Source: Gammaproteobacteria bacterium (GTDB taxonomy: Bacteria; Pseudomonadota; Gammaproteobacteria; Steroidobacterales; Steroidobacteraceae). Taken from it: a DNA stretch of 40,453 bases. The stretch is from NCBI GenBank assembly GCA_030038875.1, contig JASHQW010000405.1, forward strand, positions 1-40,453, in the 5' to 3' direction. The notes below the pieces were generated by a model. The model had not been told where the DNA came from. It was given only the letters and a program-made list of their open reading frames with translations, and did no database searches. Positions 27,633 to 37,599 of this stretch are shown here, in pieces. Positions within the stretch are counted from its first letter, which is position 1, and each line of letters begins with the position of its first letter. The translations under genes were made by a program, and so were the position numbers.

Positions 27633-28190
27633 CTAGAAGACGAAGCTCACCGTGAGAAGGTCCTGGCCGCGGTTGGGGAATTTAAGCCACGCATTCGACC
27701 AGTGACGAATGCCGAGCTCGAGCGCGGTGCTCCTGCCCGCGGGGAAGCGCACGGCCGCGAGCCAGGCGAAATTCCAGCGCGTCGCCTCGAGGTAATCAAT
27801 CTCGGTCCGGTAGTTGGCGCCGAATCCGAGATAGAGCCTCCCCCAGGGGCGATGCAGCACCTGCCAGCGCCGCATCGCCGTGAATCCCCAGTACGGGTTG
27901 GCGGCGTCTCCGGACGCCGGTGGATTGTTTACGTCGTGGGCACGCTGTGCGGTCGCGAAACGGAAGGCGCCGAGCTCCCAGCGGCTGTCGTCGAGCTCGA
28001 GCGTGAGAGGCAAGACCCACCCATCGGTCCAACCGAAAGAGTGATAGGTGCGATAGGTCGTGCCCACACCGATCAGCAGGTCGCAATCCGCGCATAGCGG
28101 GAGACCCTCGCCATGGCACGGCGCACCGGCGTACAGGGCGAGGGTGGCTCGGATCAGAATCGCCGCGGAGGTCCGATACGCCATCCTCAT
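27633..28190 (-). CDS. PagL-like lipid A 3-O-deacylase / acyloxyacyl hydrolase
   Basis: Signal peptide, small beta-barrel-like protein ending 'ALELGIRHWSNAWLKFPNRGQDLLTVSFVF', matching the PagL HxSN..PN.G signature. Confidence 0.7.
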   Translation of the reverse strand: MRMAYRTSAAILIRATLALYAGAPCHGEGLPLCADCDLLIGVGTTYRTYHSFGWTDGWVLPLTLELDDSRWELGAFRFATAQRAHDVNNPPASGDAANPYWGFTAMRRWQVLHRPWGRLYLGFGANYRTEIDYLEATRWNFAWLAAVRFPAGRSTALELGIRHWSNAWLKFPNRGQDLLTVSFVF

Positions 28191-28316
28191 GCATCGCGCG
28201 CCGTCTCACGCTGCTGCGCATGCGTTCGTGTCGTCCGACTGTCGGCCGCTCCCATGGGATTTAAAGTAACACCACCCACGCGGCCGGAATAGCAAGCTGC
28301 GGATGCTACGGACTTG

Positions 28317-30065
28317 TCACAGGGAGACAGAGCCCTCGCGGAAGCCCGTGCGATTCAGCCAGGCGTTTATGAGCACCGGCCGGCCGGTTTTTGCGGCGGC
28401 TCGAGCGCGCTCGAGGGCAGCTGGAACCTCGGCGGCCGTCTTCAGCAGGATGCCCTCCGCACCGAAGCCGATGGCGACCTCGTGATAAGCGCTGTGTGCC
28501 AGGACGGTGCCGACATCGTCGTTGAGAAGCTTCACTTGTTCGCGCGCAATTTGCGTCCAGCCAGCATCGTTGCCGACGACCGCGATGACGGGGATGCCAT
28601 GGCGCACGAATGTGTCGAATTCGGCAAGGCCGTACCCGCAGGCGCCGTCGCCGAAGAGAATCCAGACTTCGGCTTCGGGCCGGCAGAGCGCCGCCGCGAG
28701 CGCGAAGCCGGCGCCGACGCCGAGAGTGCCAAAGGGCCCCGGGTCGAGCCAGCTGCGCGGTCCGCGCGGCCGCAGGATGTAAGAGGCGGTCGCAACGAAG
28801 TCGCCGCCGTCGGCGACAAAGATGGCGTTGTCGCCCGCGGCGCGCTCAATCGCTCGCAGCAGCGCGATCGGATTGACGAACTCGCCCTCGATGGCGGCCT
28901 CCTGCTCGATGCTCGCGTCCCTGGCCGCATCGCGAGCGTGGAGCGCGTCGATCCAGTCTTTCCAGTGCGAGACTCTCGCGGCGCTCCTGTCAGCGAGCTC
29001 CTCAAGGAACAGGCCCGGATCTCCGATGGCTGCGACATCGGGTGTCCGATTCAGGCGGGCATCTCTCGCGCTGCGGTTGACGGCGATCACCGTGCTCGCG
29101 CGGCCCAGTTGCCGCCCGTAGTCGAGCCGGAAATCGCACGGAGTCCCGACGAGCATCACGCAGTCGGCTTCGGCGAGCGCCTGACGCCGGTGATGGTGAA
29201 GCTGCAGCGGGTGATCGCGGCCGAGAAGCCCGCGCGCCATGCCCGAGAGGTACACGGGGATTCCCAGGCGGGTGACCGAGGCGGCGACGCGGGCCGGGTC
29301 GCCGCCGGCGGCCAGCGCCTGACTGCCGATGACGGCGAGCGGCCGGGATGCCTGCGCCACGCGGTCAACCGCTTTGGCGACGCTCGAGCGGTGCACCCTG
29401 GGTACGCTGATCGGCTTGGGGCGCGGCGCTGAAGCTGTCTCGCTTCCAGCGAACAATCTCGCGAGATGCCGGTTGATGTAGAGCTGCTGGAGTCGGCTCG
29501 TCAGGGATCGGCCTTTCCCCGCTGCATCGCGATACCACCCACTCACGAGCGCTTTTGGATAAAGCAGGTCGACGGGGCATTCGAGGAAAGCCGGCCCCTG
29601 CACGCCGTCGCAGGTTGCGGTCAGAGCGTCATCGGTGGCACGGCCGAGGTCGCGCACGCGGTGCACCCGACGGAAGAACTTGACGTGCGGCGCGACCACC
29701 GGATGCTGGTCGATATCCTGCAGCGCGCCACGGCCGCGCAGCAGCGTCGGCACCGCGCCGCCCAGTACGAGAGTCGGGGATTGCGCGAGCTGGGCGTTCT
29801 TCAGGGCGGTCACGGAATTGGTGACGCCTGGTCCGGCGGTCACGGCGGCTACCCCCGCCGTGCCCGTCAGCCGAGCGGCTCCGTCGGCCGCGAACACCGC
29901 GGTGGCCTCCCCGCGGACGTCGATCACGCGGATCGCATGCGCCTTGGCGCTGGTGAGGAGCGGCGAGATATGCCCGCCGCAAAGCGTAAAGAGGAGGGAG
30001 ACGCCACGCGACCGCAGCACCCTGACAACGCGATCGCCCCCGTGTTCTTCATCCTGCTTGGCCAT
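28317..30065 (-). CDS. Thiamine diphosphate-dependent enzyme (acetolactate synthase / 2-hydroxyacyl-CoA lyase-like)
   Basis: 'VLRSRGVSLLFTLCGGHISPLLTSAKAHAIRVIDVRGEATAVFAADGAARLTG..GPGVTN', C-terminal ThDP motif 'GDGACGYGLAEFDTFVRHGIPVIAVVGNDAGW'. Confidence 0.85.
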   Translation of the reverse strand: MAKQDEEHGGDRVVRVLRSRGVSLLFTLCGGHISPLLTSAKAHAIRVIDVRGEATAVFAADGAARLTGTAGVAAVTAGPGVTNSVTALKNAQLAQSPTLVLGGAVPTLLRGRGALQDIDQHPVVAPHVKFFRRVHRVRDLGRATDDALTATCDGVQGPAFLECPVDLLYPKALVSGWYRDAAGKGRSLTSRLQQLYINRHLARLFAGSETASAPRPKPISVPRVHRSSVAKAVDRVAQASRPLAVIGSQALAAGGDPARVAASVTRLGIPVYLSGMARGLLGRDHPLQLHHHRRQALAEADCVMLVGTPCDFRLDYGRQLGRASTVIAVNRSARDARLNRTPDVAAIGDPGLFLEELADRSAARVSHWKDWIDALHARDAARDASIEQEAAIEGEFVNPIALLRAIERAAGDNAIFVADGGDFVATASYILRPRGPRSWLDPGPFGTLGVGAGFALAAALCRPEAEVWILFGDGACGYGLAEFDTFVRHGIPVIAVVGNDAGWTQIAREQVKLLNDDVGTVLAHSAYHEVAIGFGAEGILLKTAAEVPAALERARAAAKTGRPVLINAWLNRTGFREGSVSL

Positions 30066-30151
30066 TGCCACTTCGTTTGCGGCGATCGCTCGTTTGGACC
30101 ATTCTCTCACAGCCCGGCAGTGCAGGCGGCCAGCAAGCACGGAGTCGTAGC

Positions 30152-30472
30152 GTGACTTCCCGATCGAGAGCCCGCTCGGCGTCCGCGAGAAAGAGATCGC
30201 CGCGCCGCTGGTCGGCGCAGGTCCTCGAGACCAGCAATGCGCTGGAGCTCGAGGAGGGAATCTTCAAACAGCGCTCGGCGCGCAGCATTGCCGCCTCGCT
30301 CGCGCGCGCGGCGCTCGCGAGCCGGCGGCGCAAGGCGGGGCCGTTTCAATCGGCGATGTCGATGCTCAACTACTACATCAATCGTGCCGGCCGCACGCTG
30401 AGTCTCAAGCGCCGGCGGACGCTCGAACGGGCCAAAGTCGAATTGCGCCGGCAGTTCGAGCGGCCGGGATGA
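30152..30472 (+). CDS. DUF3175 domain protein
   Basis: 'RRWSAQVLETSNALELEEGIFKQRSARSIAASLARAALASRRRKAGPFQSAMSMLNYYINRAGRTLSLKRRRTLERAKVELRRQF'; GTG start with GGAG upstream. Confidence 0.75.
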   Translation: MTSRSRARSASARKRSPRRWSAQVLETSNALELEEGIFKQRSARSIAASLARAALASRRRKAGPFQSAMSMLNYYINRAGRTLSLKRRRTLERAKVELRRQFERPG

Positions 30473-30511
30473 GTGCAGGATTCCCGTGACGCTGGCGCAG
30501 GCGCCGCGGCG

Positions 30512-30655
30512 TCACTCCGGGGGTGGAAAGCGCTCCTGCCAACGCCCAAGAAGGAATCGCACAGCGTAGTAGAGGCCCGCCAGGAGCGCGCTCAGGAAAA
30601 ACGCAGTCAGCGCCGCTCGGGTAACCCAGTAGAAGAAAATGGCGGTCGGGGGCAT
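30512..30655 (-). CDS. Small single-TM protein (47 aa), absent from the supplied ORF track
   Basis: Reverse strand reads MPPTAIFFYWVTRAALTAFFLSALLAGLYYAVRFLLGRWQERFPPPE*; hydrophobic segment followed by a basic tail. RBS is weak. Confidence 0.5.
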   Translation of the reverse strand: MPPTAIFFYWVTRAALTAFFLSALLAGLYYAVRFLLGRWQERFPPPE

Positions 30656-30751
30656 CCGGGCTCTCAGGAAGCAGCCTTGCTGGCCAGTAGTTTACCGCAA
30701 TGAGTATCAGTCCGGATTCCCGGACGCCGCGGTCCGCGGTATGGGACTGCC

Positions 30752-31324
30752 ATGGCCGAAAGCAAGGCAGCACCCGTGGCGTCCCGGACAGTGGGCCTGC
30801 CGGTCCGCGAGCTGACGCTGCTACCCATTCAGCCGGTCGCCGGTGAGGCCGTAGAGCAGATCGCCGCGCAGCTGCGGGCCCGGGGGCTCGAAGTGCACGT
30901 CAAGCCCTCGATCCTCCGCCCGGCAGGCTCTTACGACGCGCGGCGCCGGCAGCTCCGGGCTGACCTGCTGCTCAGGCGCGTGGCCGAGGCCAGCGAGCGG
31001 CCAGTGGTCGGCCTCACGGATGCAGACTGCTATGCGCCTCCGCTGAACTTCGTCTTTGGCGTGGCTAACCTGCGTGGCGATAGCGCAGTGGTATCGCTGG
31101 CGCGGCTGCGCACGCGTGCCAACGAGAGCACCTTCATGGCGCGCGCAATGAAGGAGATCTTCCATGAAGCGGGGCATGGCGCGGGCTTCCAGCACTGCAG
31201 CAATGCCCGGTGCGTGATGCACTTCAGCAACTCGCTCGCCGACGCGGACGCCAAGGGAGAGCAGCTGTGTTCCGCCTGCCTGCGGCGGCTGCGGGCGGGG
31301 CCCGACCCGGCTCCTCACCCCTGA
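30752..31324 (+). CDS. Archaemetzincin-type zinc metalloprotease
   Basis: HExxHxxGxxHC-x4-C-x-M signature: 'FHEAGHGAGFQHCSNARCVMHFSNSLADADAKGEQLCSACLRRL'. Confidence 0.8.
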   Translation: MAESKAAPVASRTVGLPVRELTLLPIQPVAGEAVEQIAAQLRARGLEVHVKPSILRPAGSYDARRRQLRADLLLRRVAEASERPVVGLTDADCYAPPLNFVFGVANLRGDSAVVSLARLRTRANESTFMARAMKEIFHEAGHGAGFQHCSNARCVMHFSNSLADADAKGEQLCSACLRRLRAGPDPAPHP

Positions 31325-31827
31325 CCCAGCCAGACGCCGATTGCCAGGCCGATCAGCTGACTGAGAGCGATCACGGCAAGGGCGACTGCGCAATGCTTGG
31401 CGATCTCCGAGGCTGCGCTCACCTGGCGAAGCCTGGCGATCAGGAAGCTCAATCCGGCGAGCAAGGTGAGGCCCCAGGCGATCGATACGTAGGCAACTTG
31501 AGGACTCGGCACGAGGAGTACCAGCGCGACGAAACTCGAGGCGAGGAGGAGCCGGGTGACGAAGTTCGCGACGGTGGTGAGGAATGCCTCGCGTGTCGGA
31601 GGTCTTTCCGATTCCTGGTAGATATGCAACCCGAGGGAGTCGGTCAGGTTGTCGGCGAGCGCCAGGATCAGCAGGCTTCCGGCGATGGCGGCTTTCCCCA
31701 CCGTCGCGCTGCGCAGGCCCACGATCAGCCCGGTGCTGGTAACGATCGCCGCCGGTCCTCCGAAGCTGATCCGTTGCAATCTGGACCCCGTCAGCCTGTC
31801 GCGTCGCGGCGCCATGGTGCCTCCCAT
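31315..31827 (-). CDS. VIT1/CCC1-like small membrane protein
   Basis: 'GGPAAIVTSTGLIVGLRSATVGKAAIAGSLLILALADNLTDSLGLHIYQESE' plus further hydrophobic helices; 2-bp gap to the upstream MBL gene. Confidence 0.55.
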   Translation of the reverse strand: MGGTMAPRRDRLTGSRLQRISFGGPAAIVTSTGLIVGLRSATVGKAAIAGSLLILALADNLTDSLGLHIYQESERPPTREAFLTTVANFVTRLLLASSFVALVLLVPSPQVAYVSIAWGLTLLAGLSFLIARLRQVSAASEIAKHCAVALAVIALSQLIGLAIGVWLGQG

Positions 31828-31829
31828 AC

Positions 31830-32843
31830 CTATGCGGAGTCGAAGCCTGCGGCGAACTCCGCGCGCAACTCTCCCTCGCGTCCGAGGTAGCGGGGCGAGA
31901 AGTGAAACGGCACCGCATTCCTCACGCCCGCCGCCCGCGCGATCTCCCCGGCGGCGCGCGCGGTCAGGTGAGCCTTGCGCTCGGCGTGCTCGCGGTCCTC
32001 CTCGAGGAACACCGCCTCGATGAAGAGCAGATCAGCGCCGCGCAGGAAGTGCGCGAGGGCTTCCCGATTGCGGGGGTTGTCGGCCACGTCGGTCACGTAA
32101 CAGACCTTCTGTCCCGGGAGGAATTCGAGCACCTGGGTCTTCAGTTCACCGAGACTGATCATCTTGTCGCGCGCACCGTTGCGCGTGCGCCAGTGAACTC
32201 TGATCTGCGTATCGTCCGGCGCGCGGGCCCGCACCTGCTCCTTGAGATGGGTGAGCCACGGCCCGGTCGGGAGTCCGAGCTCAGCGAGCCGATTTTTCCA
32301 GACGTTGATGTGAGTCTCTTCCTCGAAGCCGAATGCCAGCGAGGGGATCGCATGATGCTCGAGCGCTATCGTGCGCACCCGGAACGACGCGCAATCGAGC
32401 AGCAGCCCGTCCGGGGCCGCCTGCCCCGGCAGGCTCTCGCGCTCGAAACGCGCGCGGCTGCGGAACCGGGCGCGCTGCATGTGGCTGCCGGCGTCGAGCT
32501 CGTGCGCGGTGATGACGAAGTCGGTCGCATAGTTCTCGACGAGATTCCAGGTGTAAGCCGCGAGCTTGTGCTCGAGCTGCTCGATAAACCTCCTGGGGCC
32601 GTACAGGGCGACGCCCGTGTCCCGGCCGAGGCAGACGCGCAGCAGGTGGTCGAAGCCGGCGAAGTGATCCATGTGGGTGTGTGAGACGAAAACGTCGCTC
32701 ACCCGCAATAGCTTGCGGGTCGGCAGGCAGGTGACATCTCCAATGTCAAAGAGGATTGCCCGGCGCTCGAACTTGAGGTCGACCAGCACCCCCGGCTCGC
32801 CGAACGGCCGGTTGACGAGTACGGCGTCAAAGATGGGGCGCAT
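31830..32843 (-). CDS. RNase Z-like metallo-beta-lactamase-fold hydrolase
   Basis: 'ILFDIGDVTCLPTRKLLRVSDVFVSHTHMDHFAGFDHLLRV', 'CYVTDVADNPRNREALAHFLRGADLLFIEAVFLEEDREHAERKAHLTARAAGEIARAAGV', 'FHFSPRY'. Confidence 0.85.
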   Translation of the reverse strand: MRPIFDAVLVNRPFGEPGVLVDLKFERRAILFDIGDVTCLPTRKLLRVSDVFVSHTHMDHFAGFDHLLRVCLGRDTGVALYGPRRFIEQLEHKLAAYTWNLVENYATDFVITAHELDAGSHMQRARFRSRARFERESLPGQAAPDGLLLDCASFRVRTIALEHHAIPSLAFGFEEETHINVWKNRLAELGLPTGPWLTHLKEQVRARAPDDTQIRVHWRTRNGARDKMISLGELKTQVLEFLPGQKVCYVTDVADNPRNREALAHFLRGADLLFIEAVFLEEDREHAERKAHLTARAAGEIARAAGVRNAVPFHFSPRYLGREGELRAEFAAGFDSA

Positions 32844-32860
32844 CGATGCACGCCGTCTCA

Positions 32861-34303
32861 CTATCCCTTGACACAGATCAGCGGCTCCAGCCGCGCCACC
32901 TTGCGCGCGAGACCTGCGGCGTCGGCAGCATCGACGACTGCGGTTACATCCTTGTACGCTCCGGGCGCCTCCTCGGCGACGCCGCGCTGCGAGGGGCTGC
33001 GGATGAGGATCCCGCGCGCGGCCAGCTCATCGATCACCTGGCGGCCGCGCCAGGTGCGCGAGGCCTGATGGCGGCTCATGGCGCGGCCCGCGCCGTGGCA
33101 CGCAGAGCTGAACGCCCGGGACTCGGATTCCGTGGTGCCTGCGAGGACATAGGATCCGGTACCCATCGAGCCGCCGATCAACACCGGTTGGCCCGCGGCG
33201 CGGAGCGCCTCCGGAAGATCGGGGTGACCGGGTCCGAACGCCCGGGTCGCCCCTTTGCGGTGCACGTAGAGTCTGCGGGACTCGCCGTTGGTGCGGTGCT
33301 CCTCGACCTTACAGGTGTTGTGCGAGACGTCGTACAAGACGGAGAGCGTCGCCTGCGGCAGCAGCTCCGCGAAGACCTGACGCACGAGGTGGGTCAGGAT
33401 CTGCCGGTTCGCGAGCGCGCAGTTGATGGCGGCACGCATCGCTCCGAGGTAGGTCCGGCCGACGTCCGAATTGATCGGCGCACAGGCGAGCTCGCGGTCG
33501 GGCAGGCGGATGCCGCATTGCTTCGCCGACGTCGCCATGCGCTTGAGAAAATCGGTGCCGATCTGGTGTCCGAGCCCGCGCGATCCGCAATGGATCATGA
33601 CTACGATGTCGCCGATCCCGAGCCCGAAGGCAGCGGCCAGCGATGAGTCGAAGACGGCCGTGAGCTCCTGCACCTCCAGATAGTGGTTACCGCTCCCGAG
33701 CGTGCCCATTTCATCGCGCTGTCGCTCCTTGGCACGCTGCGGGACCATTTCCGGCTCAGCGCCAGCCATCTGACCGCGCTCCTCGATCCGCTCGAGGTCC
33801 GCGGCGAGTCCGAAGCCGCTCTCAACCGCCCAGCGCGCCCCGCCGGCGAGCATCGCCTCCATCTCCGCAGGGCCGAGGTGAATCGCTCCGGTGCTGCCGA
33901 CGCCCGCCGGGATACGGTAATAGAGGGCCTCTGCCAGGTCCTTCTGCGCCGCGGCAACGTCGGCGCGCGTCAAGCCCGTGTGGAGACAGCGGACGCCGCA
34001 GGAGATGTCGAAGCCGACGCCGCCGGCGGAAATCACGCCGCCTTGATCGGGATCGAATGCGGCGACGCCGCCGATGGGAAAGCCATATCCCCAGTGCGCA
34101 TCCGGCATGGCATAGGAGGCCTTCACGATGCCGGGAAGCCTGGCGACGTTCACCGCCTGCTCGTACACCTTCTGGTCCATCTCGCCCATCAGCGCCTCGG
34201 TTGCGAAGATCACGGCCGGCACCTGCATGTCATCGCGCGGGCGGATTTCCCACTCGTGCGCGGATCGCTGCCTGAAGAGACTCAGGTCCATGGCCTCAGA
34301 CAT
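32861..34303 (-). CDS. rtcB: RtcB-family RNA ligase
   Basis: '[19 protein letters not shown]', '[18 protein letters not shown]', '[13 protein letters not shown]', '[17 protein letters not shown]', '[13 protein letters not shown]', '[16 protein letters not shown]', '[13 protein letters not shown]'. Confidence 0.92.
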   Translation of the reverse strand: MSEAMDLSLFRQRSAHEWEIRPRDDMQVPAVIFATEALMGEMDQKVYEQAVNVARLPGIVKASYAMPDAHWGYGFPIGGVAAFDPDQGGVISAGGVGFDISCGVRCLHTGLTRADVAAAQKDLAEALYYRIPAGVGSTGAIHLGPAEMEAMLAGGARWAVESGFGLAADLERIEERGQMAGAEPEMVPQRAKERQRDEMGTLGSGNHYLEVQELTAVFDSSLAAAFGLGIGDIVVMIHCGSRGLGHQIGTDFLKRMATSAKQCGIRLPDRELACAPINSDVGRTYLGAMRAAINCALANRQILTHLVRQVFAELLPQATLSVLYDVSHNTCKVEEHRTNGESRRLYVHRKGATRAFGPGHPDLPEALRAAGQPVLIGGSMGTGSYVLAGTTESESRAFSSACHGAGRAMSRHQASRTWRGRQVIDELAARGILIRSPSQRGVAEEAPGAYKDVTAVVDAADAAGLARKVARLEPLICVKG

Positions 34304-34712
34304 CCACCACCGTTTGTGCCACCCACTCGCCGTTCTCCTCCGCGACGCGCAGCGCGGTATAGGTTGCTCCTTTAATCTCCACCGCGGGGTGGTGACGCGC
34401 CGGATCGACGCGCTCGCCCCACGCCCGAGCGTGCAAGCGTCGCCCATCCAGCCGCACGGAGAAACGGCTGAAGAGCATCTTACGGGTGGACATCTCGAAG
34501 ATCAGGCTGTTCAGCCAATCCGCGAGCAGCAGCTCGTCGTCGGGGGCCTGACACTCCACCTCGATCGGCTGTCGCGGATCGATCGTCTGCAAGTCCGCCA
34601 CGACGGCGGTCAGAGCGAGTGCCGCCTGCTCGAAGGCCTGCGCCCTGGTGGCACCGACGCCGCGCACGCCCATGTCGGCCTCATGTGGAAAATGCTCCCA
34701 ATGCGCGCTCAT
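34296..34712 (-). CDS. Archease (RtcB cofactor)
   Basis: '[82 protein letters not shown]'; overlaps the rtcB start by 8 bp. Confidence 0.9.
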   Translation of the reverse strand: MSAHWEHFPHEADMGVRGVGATRAQAFEQAALALTAVVADLQTIDPRQPIEVECQAPDDELLLADWLNSLIFEMSTRKMLFSRFSVRLDGRRLHARAWGERVDPARHHPAVEIKGATYTALRVAEENGEWVAQTVVDV

Positions 34713-34732
34713 GGACAGCCCGAGGCGGGGCG

Positions 34733-37585
34733 CTAGGTGAGATCCGGCTCACCGCAACGGGCCCGAATCTGCTCGCGAGCCAGGTCCCGCAGGCGAACCG
34801 CCGCGGTGAAGCGCTCGTCGGCAGCCGATGGGGCGAGCGGCGCCCCGACCACCGCGCTGACCGGCATGCGCCTCAGCAGCCACTGGCCGTCGCGCAGCAG
34901 CGAGCGCGTCCCTCGCAGCGTTACAGGGATGACCGGGACGCCTGATGCCACGGCGACCCGGAAAGCGCCGAGATGAAAGGGCTTAAGTCCCGTCTCGCGC
35001 GTGAAGGTGCCCTCGGGGAACATGACGAGCGAGTTTCCCTTGGCGAGCTCCTGCTCGAGCCGGCCTACCTCGGCAACGCTCTGCGCCGGCTCGGAGCGCT
35101 CGATGAACACCGTGCCGATATTGCGTAACCAGGTGGCAAGCAGCGGGACGCGCTGCAGCTCGGCCTTGGCGATGAAGCGGTGCGCTTCGGGCAGGACGGC
35201 CGCGATGACGACGCTGTCGACGTAGCTGCAGTGGTTGGCGACGATGATGTGAGGTGCCGAGAGGTCAACGTCCGCTTCCCAGATCACGGAGAAGGGGATT
35301 CGCAGAGCGCGGATGAGCCAGCCGGCCGCACGGTGACTCAACCGCCAGAGGCGTCGCGGATCGCGCAGCAGGAGGCTCGGCAGCCCGATGGCAACAAAGA
35401 GGACGACGACGGCGAGCCCGGCATACAGCCCGTAAGCGACGCGGGCGGCCGAACGCGCCACGCGCTGCAGCTCGGGCCGCACACCCTGGAGCGTGAGGCG
35501 CAACAGCTGCAGGGCGGGGCTGGCGTGCGCACGGCCGAGGGAGCCCTCCTCATAGGCGGCGCGAGTCGCGGCGCGGCGGAGCTTGCCGCTCGATGTCTTG
35601 AGAACGGTGTGGGGAGGCGCGAGCAGGATCTCTTCCGGAGGCTCACCCAGATTATCGACGACGCGCTGATTGATGCGCGCGGTGAGCTGTGCCCGTGTCG
35701 TGGGATCCGTGTAGCGTGTTTCGGCGAGGACGATGAGTTTTTCGCTCGCCGTGGCCGGCTCTCTGCTGCCAAAGGTCACGACGCAACCCCTGCGCACGCC
35801 TTCCAGTTCGCCGACCGCCCGCTCCACTTCGTCCGGATAGATATGCTGGCCGCGCCGAATGATGATGTCCTTGACGCGGCCGGTGACGTAGAGCTCGCCC
35901 GCCGCCAGGTAGCCGCGGTCGCCGGTGTCGAGCCACTCCCTGCGGCGCAGCCGGTCCGTCGCGCCGGGGTTGCGGTAATAGCCCGAAGTTGCCGAGGGGC
36001 CGCGGAATTCCACCGTGCCTTCCATGCGCTCAGGCACTTCTGCTCCGCCCTCATCCACCACGCGCAGCCCGTAGCCGGGAAGCGGCCGGCCGCAGGAGAC
36101 GAAATGCAGTGCCTGCGGATGATCCGCGGCGACCGGCAACGCCCGGCCGGTCCGCATCATTCCCTGACGATCGACGCAGTCGCTGATCGGCCCGCGACCG
36201 AGCGGCGGGAACGTGAGTCCCACCGCGGCTTCGGCCAGACCGTATACCGGCGTCATGGCAGCCGGCCGAAAGCCGCAGGGGGCGAGGCGGCGGTTGAATC
36301 GCTCCAGGGTGTCTGCCGATACCGGCTCGGCGCCATTGAACGCGATCCGCCACGAGGACAGGTCGAGCCCTTGCAGCTCCTCTTCGCTCAAGCGGCGGGC
36401 GCACAGCTCATAGCCGAAGTTCGGAGAGGCCGAGAGCGTTGCCCGATAGTCGTGAATCGCCCGCAGCCAGCGCGCCGGCCGCGTCAGGAACGTCGTGGGT
36501 GGCATGACGACGAACAGACATCCGTAATAGAGGCAGCCGAGCCATGCGCCGATCAGGCCCATGTCGTGGTAGAGCGGCAGCCAGCTCACGAAGACATCGG
36601 AGTCGCAAGCCCGTACGGCCTTGCCCATGGCGCGGATGTTCGCCAGCAGATTCGCGTGCGTCAGGACGACGCCTTTCGGGGCACCCGTGCTGCCGGAGGT
36701 GTACTGCAGCATGGCGATCGAGTCCGCCGCCGGCACGGTCGGGGCTGTGCCCAGGGGCTCGCCCTCGAGGAGCTCGGCGACCGACAGCAGCTTGCGTAAC
36801 GTGGGCACGCGCGCCTGCAACAGCCGGCCGGCGGCGCGCGCCTCGCGAAACGTGATGAGCACATCGGCCGCGGCATTCGCGAGAATGCCGGCGTGACGCT
36901 GAATGTGCTCCTCGAGCTGCGAGGGGCGGGTCGGTGGATAGATAGGAACGGGGATGGCGCCGGCGAGCAGCACGCCGAGGAAGCAGTAGAGGTACGCGCT
37001 ACCCGTCGGCAGCATCAGCGCGACGGTCGCACCGCCCGGCACGCCGGCGCGCGTCAGTGCGCCGGCGACCAGCCGCGCCCCATCCTGGAGCTGGGCGTAG
37101 GTGAGCGTTTCCGGCGCTCCCTCGCCGAGCACGACCGCATGGGTCGCGGCCGGGCTCGCCTGCACGCGTGATTCCAACACCTGCAGCAGCGTCGTGGCAT
37201 CGCTCGGCTCGCTCAGGCGCGGGCGCGGTGCGAGCGCCGTCACGTCGGCGGGCACGAGCCTGCGCGCACGGCCTTCGCCGAAGGCTCGCGCGGAGGTCAC
37301 CTCGCGCAGCAGGTCGGCCACGGTCTCGGCCGATGCCAGTGTGTCCTCGGGCAGATGTACACCGAGCTCCTGCTCGATCCGCAGCAGCAGCTCGACGCGC
37401 GCCAGGCTGTCGAAGCCGAGATCGCGGTCCAGCGCGCTCTGCAACGTCACGCTCTGCAGGTCCGGCTCGGCGCGGTGCAGCTCCGTGTAGAGCGAGCGCA
37501 CGACGCCGAGGAGCTCTTCGGCCTGAGTCGCTTCGGCGACGCCGGCGGGGTAGGGGACACGGGGACTTGGCGTGGCCACAGGCAT
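34733..37585 (-). CDS. ACP - acyl-AMP ligase - PlsC acyltransferase fusion
   Basis: ACP motif '[24 protein letters not shown]', AMP-binding '[26 protein letters not shown]', '[30 protein letters not shown]', PlsC '[64 protein letters not shown]'. Confidence 0.9.
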   Translation of the reverse strand: MPVATPSPRVPYPAGVAEATQAEELLGVVRSLYTELHRAEPDLQSVTLQSALDRDLGFDSLARVELLLRIEQELGVHLPEDTLASAETVADLLREVTSARAFGEGRARRLVPADVTALAPRPRLSEPSDATTLLQVLESRVQASPAATHAVVLGEGAPETLTYAQLQDGARLVAGALTRAGVPGGATVALMLPTGSAYLYCFLGVLLAGAIPVPIYPPTRPSQLEEHIQRHAGILANAAADVLITFREARAAGRLLQARVPTLRKLLSVAELLEGEPLGTAPTVPAADSIAMLQYTSGSTGAPKGVVLTHANLLANIRAMGKAVRACDSDVFVSWLPLYHDMGLIGAWLGCLYYGCLFVVMPPTTFLTRPARWLRAIHDYRATLSASPNFGYELCARRLSEEELQGLDLSSWRIAFNGAEPVSADTLERFNRRLAPCGFRPAAMTPVYGLAEAAVGLTFPPLGRGPISDCVDRQGMMRTGRALPVAADHPQALHFVSCGRPLPGYGLRVVDEGGAEVPERMEGTVEFRGPSATSGYYRNPGATDRLRRREWLDTGDRGYLAAGELYVTGRVKDIIIRRGQHIYPDEVERAVGELEGVRRGCVVTFGSREPATASEKLIVLAETRYTDPTTRAQLTARINQRVVDNLGEPPEEILLAPPHTVLKTSSGKLRRAATRAAYEEGSLGRAHASPALQLLRLTLQGVRPELQRVARSAARVAYGLYAGLAVVVLFVAIGLPSLLLRDPRRLWRLSHRAAGWLIRALRIPFSVIWEADVDLSAPHIIVANHCSYVDSVVIAAVLPEAHRFIAKAELQRVPLLATWLRNIGTVFIERSEPAQSVAEVGRLEQELAKGNSLVMFPEGTFTRETGLKPFHLGAFRVAVASGVPVIPVTLRGTRSLLRDGQWLLRRMPVSAVVGAPLAPSAADERFTAAVRLRDLAREQIRARCGEPDLT

Positions 37586-37599
37586 CCTCACGACCGCAG

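Noticed and set aside
28375-28415. Perfect palindromes ACCGGCCGGCCGGT (followed by TTTTT) and CTCGAGCGCGCTCGAG, resembling a terminator/operator
   Set aside because: Both lie inside the ThDP enzyme coding sequence, and no plus-strand gene ends there; expected by chance in GC-rich codons.
35180-36799. 539-aa plus-strand ORF opposite the acyl-AMP ligase
   Set aside because: Shadow of a well-supported enzyme gene.
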